64,000 nt of DNA from Actinomadura citrea (GTDB lineage: Bacteria; Actinomycetota; Actinomycetes; Streptosporangiales; Streptosporangiaceae), in contig NZ_JACCBT010000001.1 of the NCBI RefSeq assembly GCF_013409045.1, forward strand, positions 682,001 to 746,000, given 5' to 3'. Position numbers and translations under genes: made by a program. The notes under the pieces were generated by a model. It saw only the letters and a program-made list of their open reading frames with translations, was not told the origin of the DNA and did no database searches. Position 1 is the first letter of the stretch. Every line of letters starts with the position of its first letter. This document shows, one piece after another, positions 49,614 to 57,753 of this stretch.

Positions 49614-51020
49614 ATGAGAGCCCAGGGGCTGAGTTTCTCCGTCGACTCCGGCGCGGTCCCTCCGGACCTTCTTTCGGCGGGCGGCCGGCCGGTCGTTCCG
49701 CGAAGGACGCGGATGCTGGCCGGGCTGTGCCCGGTGGGCCTCGCCGTACTGGACGGCTGGACGATGGCGGCCGCCGTGTCACTCACCGGAGGCGGCGTCC
49801 TGCCGGGTCTCGCCGCCCTGACGGTCGTCGGGCTCAACGGCGCGGCCGGGCTGTACCGGGCGCGCCGCGCTCCGTCCCTGTTCGCCGACGCGCCGCCGCT
49901 CCTGCTCCGCACGCTGCTCGTCTGCGGGATCGCGGCGCTGCTGCGGGCGGACGCCCCGGCCTGGCTGTGGACGGCCGCCCTCTGCGGGACGGTGCAGCTC
50001 GGCACGCGCGGGTTCGTGAACGCGATGGTGAGGACCTACCGCAGCCGCCGCTCCCGGGCCCGCTCCACGCTGGTCGTCGGGACGGGCGGGACCGCCGCCC
50101 ACGTGCTCGACGTCCTGCGCGAACGCGGCGATCTCGGGCTCGCGGTGGCGGGGCAGGTGTCCGCGGGGGACCCGGAGGGAACTCCGGGCGCGGCGCCCGT
50201 CCTCGGGGAGACCTCCGACCTGCCGTCGCTCGTCGAGGCGCACGGGATCGAGACGCTGGTCGTCGTCGCGGAGGACGTGCCGCCCGACCGCCTGGACGCG
50301 GTGCTGCGGCTGTCGTTCGCGCTGCCCTGCGAGACGCTGCTCGTCCAGCCGCCGTCGGACGTCGTCCCGGTCGCGCCGGGGCGGCGCGAGTACCTCGCCG
50401 GGCTGCCGTGCGCGCGGGTGGAGTGGCGCCTGCGCGACCCGGCTGCCCGCTGCGCCAAGCGGGTGCTCGACGTCGTCGTGGCGTTCGTGGTCCTGGTGCT
50501 CGCGTTTCCGCTGCTCGCGGCGTGCGCGGTCGCGGTCCGGGCCGAGGGCGGCCCGGGGGTGCTGTTCCGGCAGCGGCGGATCGGGCTCGGCGGCGGGGAG
50601 TTCGTCCTGCTGAAGTTCCGGACGCTGAAGCCCGCGGACGAGCAGGAGGCCGACACCCGCTGGACCGTCAAGGACGACGAGCGGATGGGCCGTGTCGGCC
50701 GCTTCCTGCGCGCCACGTCGCTGGACGAGCTCCCGCAGCTGTGGAACGTCATCCGCGGCGACATGAGCCTCGTGGGGCCGCGCCCGGAACGCCCCCACTT
50801 CGTGGAGCAGTTCTCCCGCACCTGCCCCGGCTACGTGGCGCGGCACCGCGTCCCGGCCGGGATGACGGGTTGGGCGCAGATCCACGGGTTCCGGGGCGAC
50901 ACCTCCATCGAGCTCCGGGCGAGGCTCGACAACCACTACATCGACCACTGGTCGTTCACCGGCGACTTGAAGATCCTGCTTCTGACGGCGCGGGCGATGC
51001 TCTTCCGGGACCCCGCATGA
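49614..51020 (+). CDS. Exopolysaccharide priming polyprenyl-phosphate sugar-1-phosphate transferase
   Basis: A 468-residue membrane enzyme that starts repeat-unit synthesis by loading a sugar phosphate on the lipid carrier. Four N-terminal hydrophobic segments (residues 20-130) and a CoA-binding-like cytoplasmic domain (VVGTGGTAAHVLDVLRERGD near 152-171) precede the bacterial sugar transferase domain from about 280: KRVLDVVVAFVVLVLAFPLL, GPGVLFRQRRIGLGG, LRATSLDELPQLWNVIRGDM and VGPRPERPHFV. It opens the polysaccharide operon; the stop overlaps the next gene as ATGA. Confidence 0.95.
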   Translation: MRAQGLSFSVDSGAVPPDLLSAGGRPVVPRRTRMLAGLCPVGLAVLDGWTMAAAVSLTGGGVLPGLAALTVVGLNGAAGLYRARRAPSLFADAPPLLLRTLLVCGIAALLRADAPAWLWTAALCGTVQLGTRGFVNAMVRTYRSRRSRARSTLVVGTGGTAAHVLDVLRERGDLGLAVAGQVSAGDPEGTPGAAPVLGETSDLPSLVEAHGIETLVVVAEDVPPDRLDAVLRLSFALPCETLLVQPPSDVVPVAPGRREYLAGLPCARVEWRLRDPAARCAKRVLDVVVAFVVLVLAFPLLAACAVAVRAEGGPGVLFRQRRIGLGGGEFVLLKFRTLKPADEQEADTRWTVKDDERMGRVGRFLRATSLDELPQLWNVIRGDMSLVGPRPERPHFVEQFSRTCPGYVARHRVPAGMTGWAQIHGFRGDTSIELRARLDNHYIDHWSFTGDLKILLLTARAMLFRDPA

Positions 51021-52348
51021 CGGCGCACGCCGCCACCGCTCCCTTCCTGGCGAGGCCGCTGCCGAGGCGCCCGAGCCTGCTGGTCGCGGCGGTCGTGGCG
51101 TGCGCCGGGATCCCGCCCGGCGCGCAGGCGTTCGGGCCCGGCACGCAGGTCACGGCCGGGGACGTCGCCAGCGTCGTGCTCGTGCTGGTCGCGGCCGGGA
51201 TGCTGGTCACGGGAAGAGCGCGCCTGCCCCGCCTGGCCCTGCCGGCGTTCGGGCCGCTGGTCGCGGCGCTCGGGATCAGCACCGTGCACTCGGCCGACAT
51301 CGGCTCCAGCCTCGCCGGGTTCGTCCGCGACCTCCAGGTCTTCGTGCTGGTGCCGCTCGCCGTCGTGGTCCTCGTCCGGGACCGGCGCGACCTCGCCACC
51401 GTCTGCTGGTCGGTGCTCGGCCTCGGCCTCGCGGAGGCGGCGTACGGGATCTGGCAGGCGGTCACCGGGAACGGCGCGTCGATGGGCGGCCGGAACATCC
51501 GCGCGGTCGGGACGTTCGGCGCGCTCGACGTGATGGCCATGTCGATCGTCGTCGGATTCGCGTTCCTCGTGCTGATCGCCTTCGCGCTGACGGCGCCCGG
51601 GCACGGCGCCGCGGCCGTCCCGTCCGCGCTCGCCGGGATCGCCGTCATGGGCGCCGCGCTGGCGCTCGCGCTCAGCCGCGGGACGTGGATCGCGCTCGGC
51701 GCGGCCGCCGTCCTCACCCTGGTGCTGTTCGACCGGTGGACGGCCGTCAAGGTGCTGACCTGCTGCGGCGCGCTGATGTTCGTCCTGCTCGGCGTCGCGG
51801 GCGGCGGGTCGCAGGCCGTCGTCGAGCGCGCGAGGTCGACGGTGGGCTCGGTCAGCGACCCGGACCAGTCCGTGGACGACCGCTACAACCTGTGGGCGGC
51901 CGCCGTCCGGATCTGGGAGGACCACCCGGTGACCGGCGTCGGGGTGAAGAACTTCCCGGCCTACCGCGACACCTACGCCACGATCGAGCTGTCGTCCGGC
52001 AGCGAGACCGACGACCCCGTCAACGGCTACGTGCGGCAGCCGCTCCTGTCGCCGCACAACGAGTACCTGCTGTTCCTGTCCGAGCAGGGCGTGGTGGGCC
52101 TCGCCGGGTTCGCCGCGCTGCTCGCCATGATCGTCGCCGGGCTGTGGAGGCGCCGGGACGCCCGCGACCCGTTCTGGCTGGCGAGCGTCGGGCTCCTGGC
52201 CTTTCTGCTGATCAACTTCCTGTACGCGGACCTGGGCGGGCCCACGTGCGCGCTCGTCGGCGTCATCCTCGGCCTCACGGCGGCACGCGCGTTCGGGGCG
52301 GCCGGCGCTTCCGCGGCCATGGCGTCCCCCGGCGGGAGGACGTCATGA
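51017..52348 (+). CDS. O-antigen ligase/Wzy-type polymerase family protein
   Basis: A 443-residue protein with about eleven hydrophobic helices. A large outer loop near residues 275-350 contains RYNLWAAAVRIWEDHPVTGV then GVKNFPAYRDTY and SPHNEYLLFLSEQGVVGLAG, the family signature (H in SPHNEYL). In a pathway with a flippase and priming transferase it is most likely the repeat-unit polymerase. Four-base overlaps link it to both neighbours. Confidence 0.9.
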   Translation: MTAHAATAPFLARPLPRRPSLLVAAVVACAGIPPGAQAFGPGTQVTAGDVASVVLVLVAAGMLVTGRARLPRLALPAFGPLVAALGISTVHSADIGSSLAGFVRDLQVFVLVPLAVVVLVRDRRDLATVCWSVLGLGLAEAAYGIWQAVTGNGASMGGRNIRAVGTFGALDVMAMSIVVGFAFLVLIAFALTAPGHGAAAVPSALAGIAVMGAALALALSRGTWIALGAAAVLTLVLFDRWTAVKVLTCCGALMFVLLGVAGGGSQAVVERARSTVGSVSDPDQSVDDRYNLWAAAVRIWEDHPVTGVGVKNFPAYRDTYATIELSSGSETDDPVNGYVRQPLLSPHNEYLLFLSEQGVVGLAGFAALLAMIVAGLWRRRDARDPFWLASVGLLAFLLINFLYADLGGPTCALVGVILGLTAARAFGAAGASAAMASPGGRTS

Positions 52349-54063
52349 CCGAGCGCGGCGAGCGTCTGCGGAAGGAGCGGGCCCCCGGTTCGGTGGGACG
52401 GGCCGCGATGGTGTCGGGGGTGCTCATCGCGGCGGGCACCGGGCTCGGGTTCCTGCGCGACCTCGTGATGGCGGACCTGTTCGGCGCCAGCGGCAGCACG
52501 GACGCGTTCCTCGTCGCCTGGACGATCCCCGAGACCGTCTCGCCGCTGCTGATCGAGGACGCCATGGCGCTGCTCATGGTCCCCGTCATCACGCGGCTCC
52601 TCGCGCGCGGGGACGGCCTGCGCCCCCTCGTCGGCACGGCCCTGCCCCGCATGGTGCTCGGCCTGTCGGTGATCACCGGCGCGCTGGCGTTCGCGGCGCC
52701 CGCGGTGGTAGACGCCCTCGCGCCCGGCCTGGCCGAGCAGGGCCCGGCCGTCCAGTGCGTCCGGCTGACCGCGGTCACCGTCGTGACGTTCGGCGTCGCG
52801 GGCTTCATGAGCGCGACGCTGCGCGCCCACCACCGGTTCGGGCCGCCCGCCGCGATCTACCTCGCCTACAACGTCGGCATCCTCGCGCTGATCGCGGGCC
52901 TGTCCGGCGCCGTCGGCATCACCAGTGCGGCGATCGGTGTCGCCGCCGGAAGCTTCCTGATGGTCGCGGTGCAGCTCCCGGCGTTCGTCCGGTGCCTGCG
53001 GGACGCGCCGGCGCCGGCCGGGAGCGTGGACGTGCGGCTCGGTCTGGCGGCCATCGCCCCCATCGTCGTCTACACGGTCACGCGGCAGGCGCAGGTGTTC
53101 GTGGAGCGGTTCCTCGGGGCCGGGCTGGCCGCCGGGTCGATCTCGCACCTGAACTACGCGCAGAAGGTCGCGCAGGTGCCGATGGTGCTGTCGCTGCTGA
53201 TCGTGACGGTGACGTTCCCGAGGCTCGCCCGCGCGTCGGCGGACGGGGACACCGCGCAGGTCGCCCGCCGCATCCGGCAGGACCTCGCCGTCGCCAGCGC
53301 GATGGTGCTGGCCGCGACCGCGTTCCTGGTCGCGTGCGCGCCGGCCGTCATCGGGGTGCTGTTCGAGCACGGCGAGTTCACGTCCGCCGACACCGCGAGC
53401 ACCGCGGCCATCCTGCGCGTGTACGCGCTCGGCCTGTGGGGGCAGATGGCGGTCGGCCTGGCCGCCCGCGCGTTCTTCGCGGGCAGGAAGCCGACCTGGC
53501 GCCCGGCGGCCGTGCTCGCCGCGGGCCTGGCCGTCACGGCGGCGATCGGCGGCGCGTTCGCCGCGTCCGCCGGGACGCTCGCGCTGGCCGCCGCGAACGC
53601 CGCCGGGATCACCCTCGCCGCCGTCCTGATGCTGGCCGGGCTGCGGCGCGGCGTCGCGCCCGTCCCGCTGCGCCGGGTCGCCGCCGACGTGTCGCGGCTG
53701 GTGCTCGCCGCCGCGGGGGCCTGCGCCGCGGGGATGCTCGCCGCCGGGGCCCTGGACGCGCCGGTGCTCCTCCAGCTGGCGGCCGGCGGGCTCGCGGTCG
53801 CCGCCGTCTTCGCCGTCCTCGCCGTCCTGGCGGGACCCGACCTCGTCGCTCCAAGGATCGCTTCACGGCCGTTCGGTGGGCGCCACCGGCGCGGCCGCAT
53901 CGAATCGGGGGACAGCAGTGAGCAAGCCGACAGAACCGACTCATCTGACCGAACCGGCGCAGCTGCCGGGGCCGGCGCAGCTGCCGGGGCCGGCGCGGAC
54001 GGCGGAGGGCATCCGGCACGCGCCGCCGGTACTGATGTACCACTCGGTCGACCACTTCGATGA
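52345..54063 (+). CDS. MurJ/MviN-like MOP-superfamily lipid-linked glycan flippase
   Basis: A 572-residue protein with about fourteen helices and the MurJ-type start RAAMVSGVLIAAGTGLGFLRDLVMADLFG (given here in part), SGSTDAFLVAWTIPE and FGVAGFMSATLRAHHRF. In this operon it most probably flips the lipid-linked repeat unit rather than lipid II. Normal family sequence ends near residue 515; the last 60 residues are Gly/Ala/Arg-rich and are the out-of-frame reading of the next gene, which begins 146 bases before this stop. Confidence 0.9.
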   Translation: MTERGERLRKERAPGSVGRAAMVSGVLIAAGTGLGFLRDLVMADLFGASGSTDAFLVAWTIPETVSPLLIEDAMALLMVPVITRLLARGDGLRPLVGTALPRMVLGLSVITGALAFAAPAVVDALAPGLAEQGPAVQCVRLTAVTVVTFGVAGFMSATLRAHHRFGPPAAIYLAYNVGILALIAGLSGAVGITSAAIGVAAGSFLMVAVQLPAFVRCLRDAPAPAGSVDVRLGLAAIAPIVVYTVTRQAQVFVERFLGAGLAAGSISHLNYAQKVAQVPMVLSLLIVTVTFPRLARASADGDTAQVARRIRQDLAVASAMVLAATAFLVACAPAVIGVLFEHGEFTSADTASTAAILRVYALGLWGQMAVGLAARAFFAGRKPTWRPAAVLAAGLAVTAAIGGAFAASAGTLALAAANAAGITLAAVLMLAGLRRGVAPVPLRRVAADVSRLVLAAAGACAAGMLAAGALDAPVLLQLAAGGLAVAAVFAVLAVLAGPDLVAPRIASRPFGGRHRRGRIESGDSSEQADRTDSSDRTGAAAGAGAAAGAGADGGGHPARAAGTDVPLGRPLR

Positions 54064-54712
54064 GGACCCGCACCTGGTGACGGTGTCGCCGGCGCGTTTC
54101 GGGCGGCAGATGGCGTGGATGCGGGCGCGCGGCCTGCGCGGCGTCGGCACGCGCGAGCTGCTGGAGGCGCACGCCGCCGGACGGGCCCGCGGCCTGGTCG
54201 GCCTCACCTTCGACGACGGGTACGCCGACTTCGCGACCCGGGCCGTCCCGGCGCTGGTGCGGTACGGGTTCGGCGCGACGGTGTTCGTCGTGTCCGGGCG
54301 GATCGGCACCTACAACGCGTGGGACGACGGACCGCGCAAGCCGCTCATGACGGCCGAGCAGATCCGCGCCGTCGCGGGCGTCGGCATGGAGGTCGCCTCG
54401 CACGGACGCCACCACGTCTCGCTCCCCGAGACGGACGACACCGAGCTGCGCGAGGAGCTGGAGGAGAGCCGCGCCGTTCTGGAGGACCTCGTCGAGGGCC
54501 CCGTCACCGGCTTCGCCTACCCCTACGGGCACGCCACCGCCCGCGAGGTCGAGGCCGTGCGCGCCGCCGGATACGACTACGCGTGCGACATCCGCCCCGA
54601 GGAGCCGGGACGGCACGCGCTGCCGCGCACCTATGTCGGCGACCGGGACGGCCCGCTGCGGCTGCGCGTCAAGCTCGTCCGGCACGAGCTGCGCCGGAGG
54701 AGCCGCGTGTGA
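53918..54712 (+). CDS. Polysaccharide deacetylase (CE4/NodB-like)
   Basis: A 264-residue protein. The metal-binding NodB motifs are GLTFDDGYADF near residues 92-102 and VASHGRHHVSLPE near 156-168; the third motif FAYPYGHATARE lies near 195. The N-terminus to residue 35 is a Pro/Thr/Gln-rich segment built partly from a repeated PAQLPG. GTG 53918 follows GGGGGA; no later start keeps the first conserved strand VLMYHSVDHF. It would remove acetyl groups from the glycan; no signal peptide is evident, so where it acts is unclear. Confidence 0.9.
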   Translation: MSKPTEPTHLTEPAQLPGPAQLPGPARTAEGIRHAPPVLMYHSVDHFDEDPHLVTVSPARFGRQMAWMRARGLRGVGTRELLEAHAAGRARGLVGLTFDDGYADFATRAVPALVRYGFGATVFVVSGRIGTYNAWDDGPRKPLMTAEQIRAVAGVGMEVASHGRHHVSLPETDDTELREELEESRAVLEDLVEGPVTGFAYPYGHATAREVEAVRAAGYDYACDIRPEEPGRHALPRTYVGDRDGPLRLRVKLVRHELRRRSRV

Positions 54713-55842
54713 CCCGGGTCCTGCACGTCATCACCGGACTGGAGCACGGCGGCGCCGAACGCCAGCTCGCGTTGCTGCTGCGTCACCTGCCCGTTTCCTG
54801 CGAGGTCGCGACCCTCACCCGGGCCGGCGCCGTCGGCGCGGAGATCCGCCGCTCCGGCGTGCCCGTCCACGAGATCGGGATGCGCGGCAACCGGGACCTC
54901 GGGGCGCTGCCCCGGCTGGCCCGGCTGATCCGCCGGGGGCGGTACGACGTCGTCCACACCCATCTCTACCGGGCGTGCGTGTACGGCCGGATCGCCGCGC
55001 GCATGGCCGGGGCGCCCCGCGTCATCGCCACCGAGCACTCGCTCGGCGACGGCCACATCGAGGGCCGGGCCACGACGCGCGGCGTCCGGGCCCTGTACCG
55101 GGCGACCGAGCGGCTCGGATCCGCCACCGTCGCGGTGTCGCCCGCCGTCGCCGCCCGGCTCCGCGCCTGGGGCGTGCGCCCCGGCCGGATCGTCGTGATC
55201 CCGAACGGCGTCGACGCCGCCGCCTTCGCGTTCGACCCGGCGCGCCGGGCCGCGACGCGCCGCCGCCTCGGGATCGGCCGGGACGAGCCCGTCGTCGGCG
55301 GCGTCGGGCGGCTCGTCCCGACCAAGCGGTTCGACCTGCTGGTCGAGGCGATCGCGCGGCTGGACGGCGTCCGGCTGCTGCTCGTCGGCGCGGGTCCGGC
55401 GCGGGACGCGCTCGCCCGGCTGGCGCACGAGCGCGGCGTCTCCGGCCGCGTGGTCTTCGCCGGGGCGTCGTCGGACGTCGCGGGCGCGCTCGCCGCCATG
55501 GACGTGCTCGCCGCGCCGTCCGTCCAGGAGACGTTCGGGCTCGGCGTCCTGGAGGGGCTGGCCGCCGGGCTGCCCGTCCGCTACACCGCCTGCCCCGCCC
55601 TCGACTGCCTGCCGCCGGGCGACGCCCCGGACGCGCGCCGCCTGCCCTCCGACGCCGGGGTTTGGAGCACCGAACTCGGGCGCGTCCTGCGCCGGCCCCG
55701 GGACCGGACGCGGGTGCCGCCCGCCGTCGCCCGCTACGCCGTCGCCGAGCGGGCCGCCGAGCTCGCCCGGCTCTACCGCCCCGGTCCGTTCGCGGGCGGG
55801 GCCGAACCGATACGAGAAAGGGCTCATGATGCAGCGACGTGA
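54709..55842 (+). CDS. GT4-family glycosyltransferase
   Basis: A 377-residue retaining GT-B enzyme. The N-terminal nucleophile loop is HVITGLEHGGAERQLALLLR near residues 6-25; the C-terminal donor domain has VIPNGVDAAAF, VGGVGRLVPTKRFDLLVEAI and APSVQETFGLGVLEGLAAGL with the EX7E-type glutamates. GTG 54709 overlaps the deacetylase stop by four bases. Donor and acceptor are not deducible; it should add one sugar to the lipid-linked repeat unit. Confidence 0.9.
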   Translation: MTRVLHVITGLEHGGAERQLALLLRHLPVSCEVATLTRAGAVGAEIRRSGVPVHEIGMRGNRDLGALPRLARLIRRGRYDVVHTHLYRACVYGRIAARMAGAPRVIATEHSLGDGHIEGRATTRGVRALYRATERLGSATVAVSPAVAARLRAWGVRPGRIVVIPNGVDAAAFAFDPARRAATRRRLGIGRDEPVVGGVGRLVPTKRFDLLVEAIARLDGVRLLLVGAGPARDALARLAHERGVSGRVVFAGASSDVAGALAAMDVLAAPSVQETFGLGVLEGLAAGLPVRYTACPALDCLPPGDAPDARRLPSDAGVWSTELGRVLRRPRDRTRVPPAVARYAVAERAAELARLYRPGPFAGGAEPIRERAHDAAT

Positions 55843-56572
55843 CGCCAGGAGGAGGCCGCAGAGACCGCCGGGATCGGTGCGTCGGGCCGGCCGGGTCGGC
55901 CCGGCCGCCCGGCGCCTGCGCGGGTGGGTCACCGCGACGGTCCGGCGCTTCGGCCTGCCCATCGCGTTCGTGCTCGCCGGGTTCCTCGGCGGGCTCGGCT
56001 ACGCGGTGTTCGCGCCCACCACCTACACCGCGACGGCGTTCGTCCTGGTCGTGGAGGCCAGGCAGGGCCAGTCCGGCCCGGCGGCGGTCAGCTTCGCGCA
56101 GGCGTTCGGGCGGCTCGCGCCGCTCCCGGAGACCCTCGCCTACTCCTCGCTCCCGCTGCCGGACGGGGAGAACGGCTCCACCCGCGAGCACATCCAGGCG
56201 TCCACCTCGCCGGACACCCCGCTGATCAAGCTCGCGGGGAGCGGCCGGACGGCCGGCGACGCCGCCGCGTTCGCCAACGCCGCCGCCGACGCGCTCGTCC
56301 GGTACGGGACGTCCCACCGCTCCGACACCGGCGTCCGCGTCGCGCTGATGACGCTCGCCGAGCCGCCCGCCGCGCCGTCGTCGCCGAACCTGCCGCTCGG
56401 CGTCGCCGTCGGCACCGCGTCGGGGATCCTGCTCGCCGGGCTCGCCGCCGCCGTCATGAGCGGACGGCGCGAGCGGGCGGGCCGGCGGGAGAGGGGCCGC
56501 GTCCCCTCGGCGGGGGGCACGGCCGCCATCCCCGGTCCCGTCCCCACCGGACGGGTGGAGGTGGGCTCATGA
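55826..56572 (+). CDS. Wzz/chain-length-determinant-like membrane protein
   Basis: A 248-residue protein with a very basic cytoplasmic head (about 14 Arg in the first 40 residues), a first helix near 48-68 (FGLPIAFVLAGFLGGLGYAV), an outer domain typical of the Wzz family (FAPTTYTATAFVLVVEARQG), and a second helix near 195-212. The cytoplasmic tail is Arg-rich; no tyrosine-kinase domain follows. It should set chain length of the polymer. It begins 17 bases before the end of the preceding gene. Confidence 0.85.
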   Translation: MMQRRDARRRPQRPPGSVRRAGRVGPAARRLRGWVTATVRRFGLPIAFVLAGFLGGLGYAVFAPTTYTATAFVLVVEARQGQSGPAAVSFAQAFGRLAPLPETLAYSSLPLPDGENGSTREHIQASTSPDTPLIKLAGSGRTAGDAAAFANAAADALVRYGTSHRSDTGVRVALMTLAEPPAAPSSPNLPLGVAVGTASGILLAGLAAAVMSGRRERAGRRERGRVPSAGGTAAIPGPVPTGRVEVGS

Positions 56573-57753
56573 CCGTGACCGCGCCCTCACCACTGGCCGC
56601 CTCGCCGAGCGGCCACACCGAATGGTCTGCGGAGGTGCACCGGGACGAGCAGGCCCTCATCGCCCTGGCCGACGACCTGCGCGACCTCTACGACCGCAGC
56701 CCGGCCGCGACGCCCTTCCAGGCGTACGAGTGGATCAAGGCGTGGTGGGGCTGGTACGGGGCGCGCGGGCGGCTCCGCCTCGCCACCGTCCGGTGCCGCG
56801 GCCGGCTCGTCGCGGCGGCGCCGCTGGCGGCGGGCGTCCGGCACGGGTTCCCGGTGCTCGTCCCGATCGCCGCGGACCAGAGCGACTTCACCGACGTCCT
56901 CCTCGACCCGGACTACGCGGGCGGAGCCGTCCGGCACCTCGCCAGGGCCCTGCTGGACGAGCGCGGATGGTGCGCGCTCGACCTGCGGGAGGTCCGTCCC
57001 GGCTCGGCGGCGCACCTGGTGGCGGCGCAGTGGCCGCGCCGCGCGTGGCGGACGCCGTCCTCGGTGTGCCTCGAACTGCCCGCCGGCGGGGGCGCCGGTT
57101 TCGACACGGGCATCGACGCCGTCCTGGACCGGCTCCCGGGCCGCACCGCCGGGAAGATGCGCGCCAAGCTCCGCAAGATCGACGTGCGCGGCATCACGGC
57201 GGAGAGCGTTCCCGCGGACCGCGTCCCGGACGCCGTGCACGCGCTTCTCGACCTGCACGTCCGGCAGTGGCGGGGCCGCCCGATCAATCCCGAGCACACC
57301 CGCGGGCGGTTCCGCCGCCACCTCGCCGAGGCGGCGGCCGGGATGGTCCGCGACGGGCGCGCCGCCGTCCTGCAGTACCGGTGGGACGACCGGCTTGTCG
57401 CCAGCGACCTCGTCCTGATCGGGCACCGCCACGTCGGCGCCTACCTGTACGGCGCGCTTCCGGACCTGCGGTCCTGCGTGGACGTCTCGCTGATGATGCT
57501 GCGCGAGGACCTCGCCCTCGCCCGCGACCTGCAGCGCCAGGGCGTCAGCCTCCTGCGGGGGGACGAGCCGTACAAGCTGAAGTGGCGGCCGACGCCCGTC
57601 CGGAACGAGCGGATCATCCTCGGGCGGACCGCCTCGGCCGCCGCCTACGCCGGGCTCGCCCGGACCCGCGCGTACCTGGCGGAGCGGCGGCGCGGGGGAC
57701 CGGGAGCGCACGCCGGCCTGTCCGGGAGCGCGTCCCCGCTGCTCCATGACTGA
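56569..57753 (+). CDS. GNAT-fold acyltransferase of the CelD/FemAB-like (Acetyltransf_6) type
   Basis: A 394-residue cytosolic protein. The N-terminal half has FQAYEWIKAWWGWYGARGRL near residues 47-66, and the C-terminal half the GNAT-like core AAVLQYRWDDRLVASDLVLI then SCVDVSLMMLREDLALARD and DEPYKLKWRP near 340, all typical of BcsL/CelD acetyltransferases in polysaccharide clusters. Likely role: acylation of the repeat unit, opposing or complementing the deacetylase. It is joined to its neighbours by overlaps of four and eight bases. Confidence 0.85.
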   Translation: MTVTAPSPLAASPSGHTEWSAEVHRDEQALIALADDLRDLYDRSPAATPFQAYEWIKAWWGWYGARGRLRLATVRCRGRLVAAAPLAAGVRHGFPVLVPIAADQSDFTDVLLDPDYAGGAVRHLARALLDERGWCALDLREVRPGSAAHLVAAQWPRRAWRTPSSVCLELPAGGGAGFDTGIDAVLDRLPGRTAGKMRAKLRKIDVRGITAESVPADRVPDAVHALLDLHVRQWRGRPINPEHTRGRFRRHLAEAAAGMVRDGRAAVLQYRWDDRLVASDLVLIGHRHVGAYLYGALPDLRSCVDVSLMMLREDLALARDLQRQGVSLLRGDEPYKLKWRPTPVRNERIILGRTASAAAYAGLARTRAYLAERRRGGPGAHAGLSGSASPLLHD

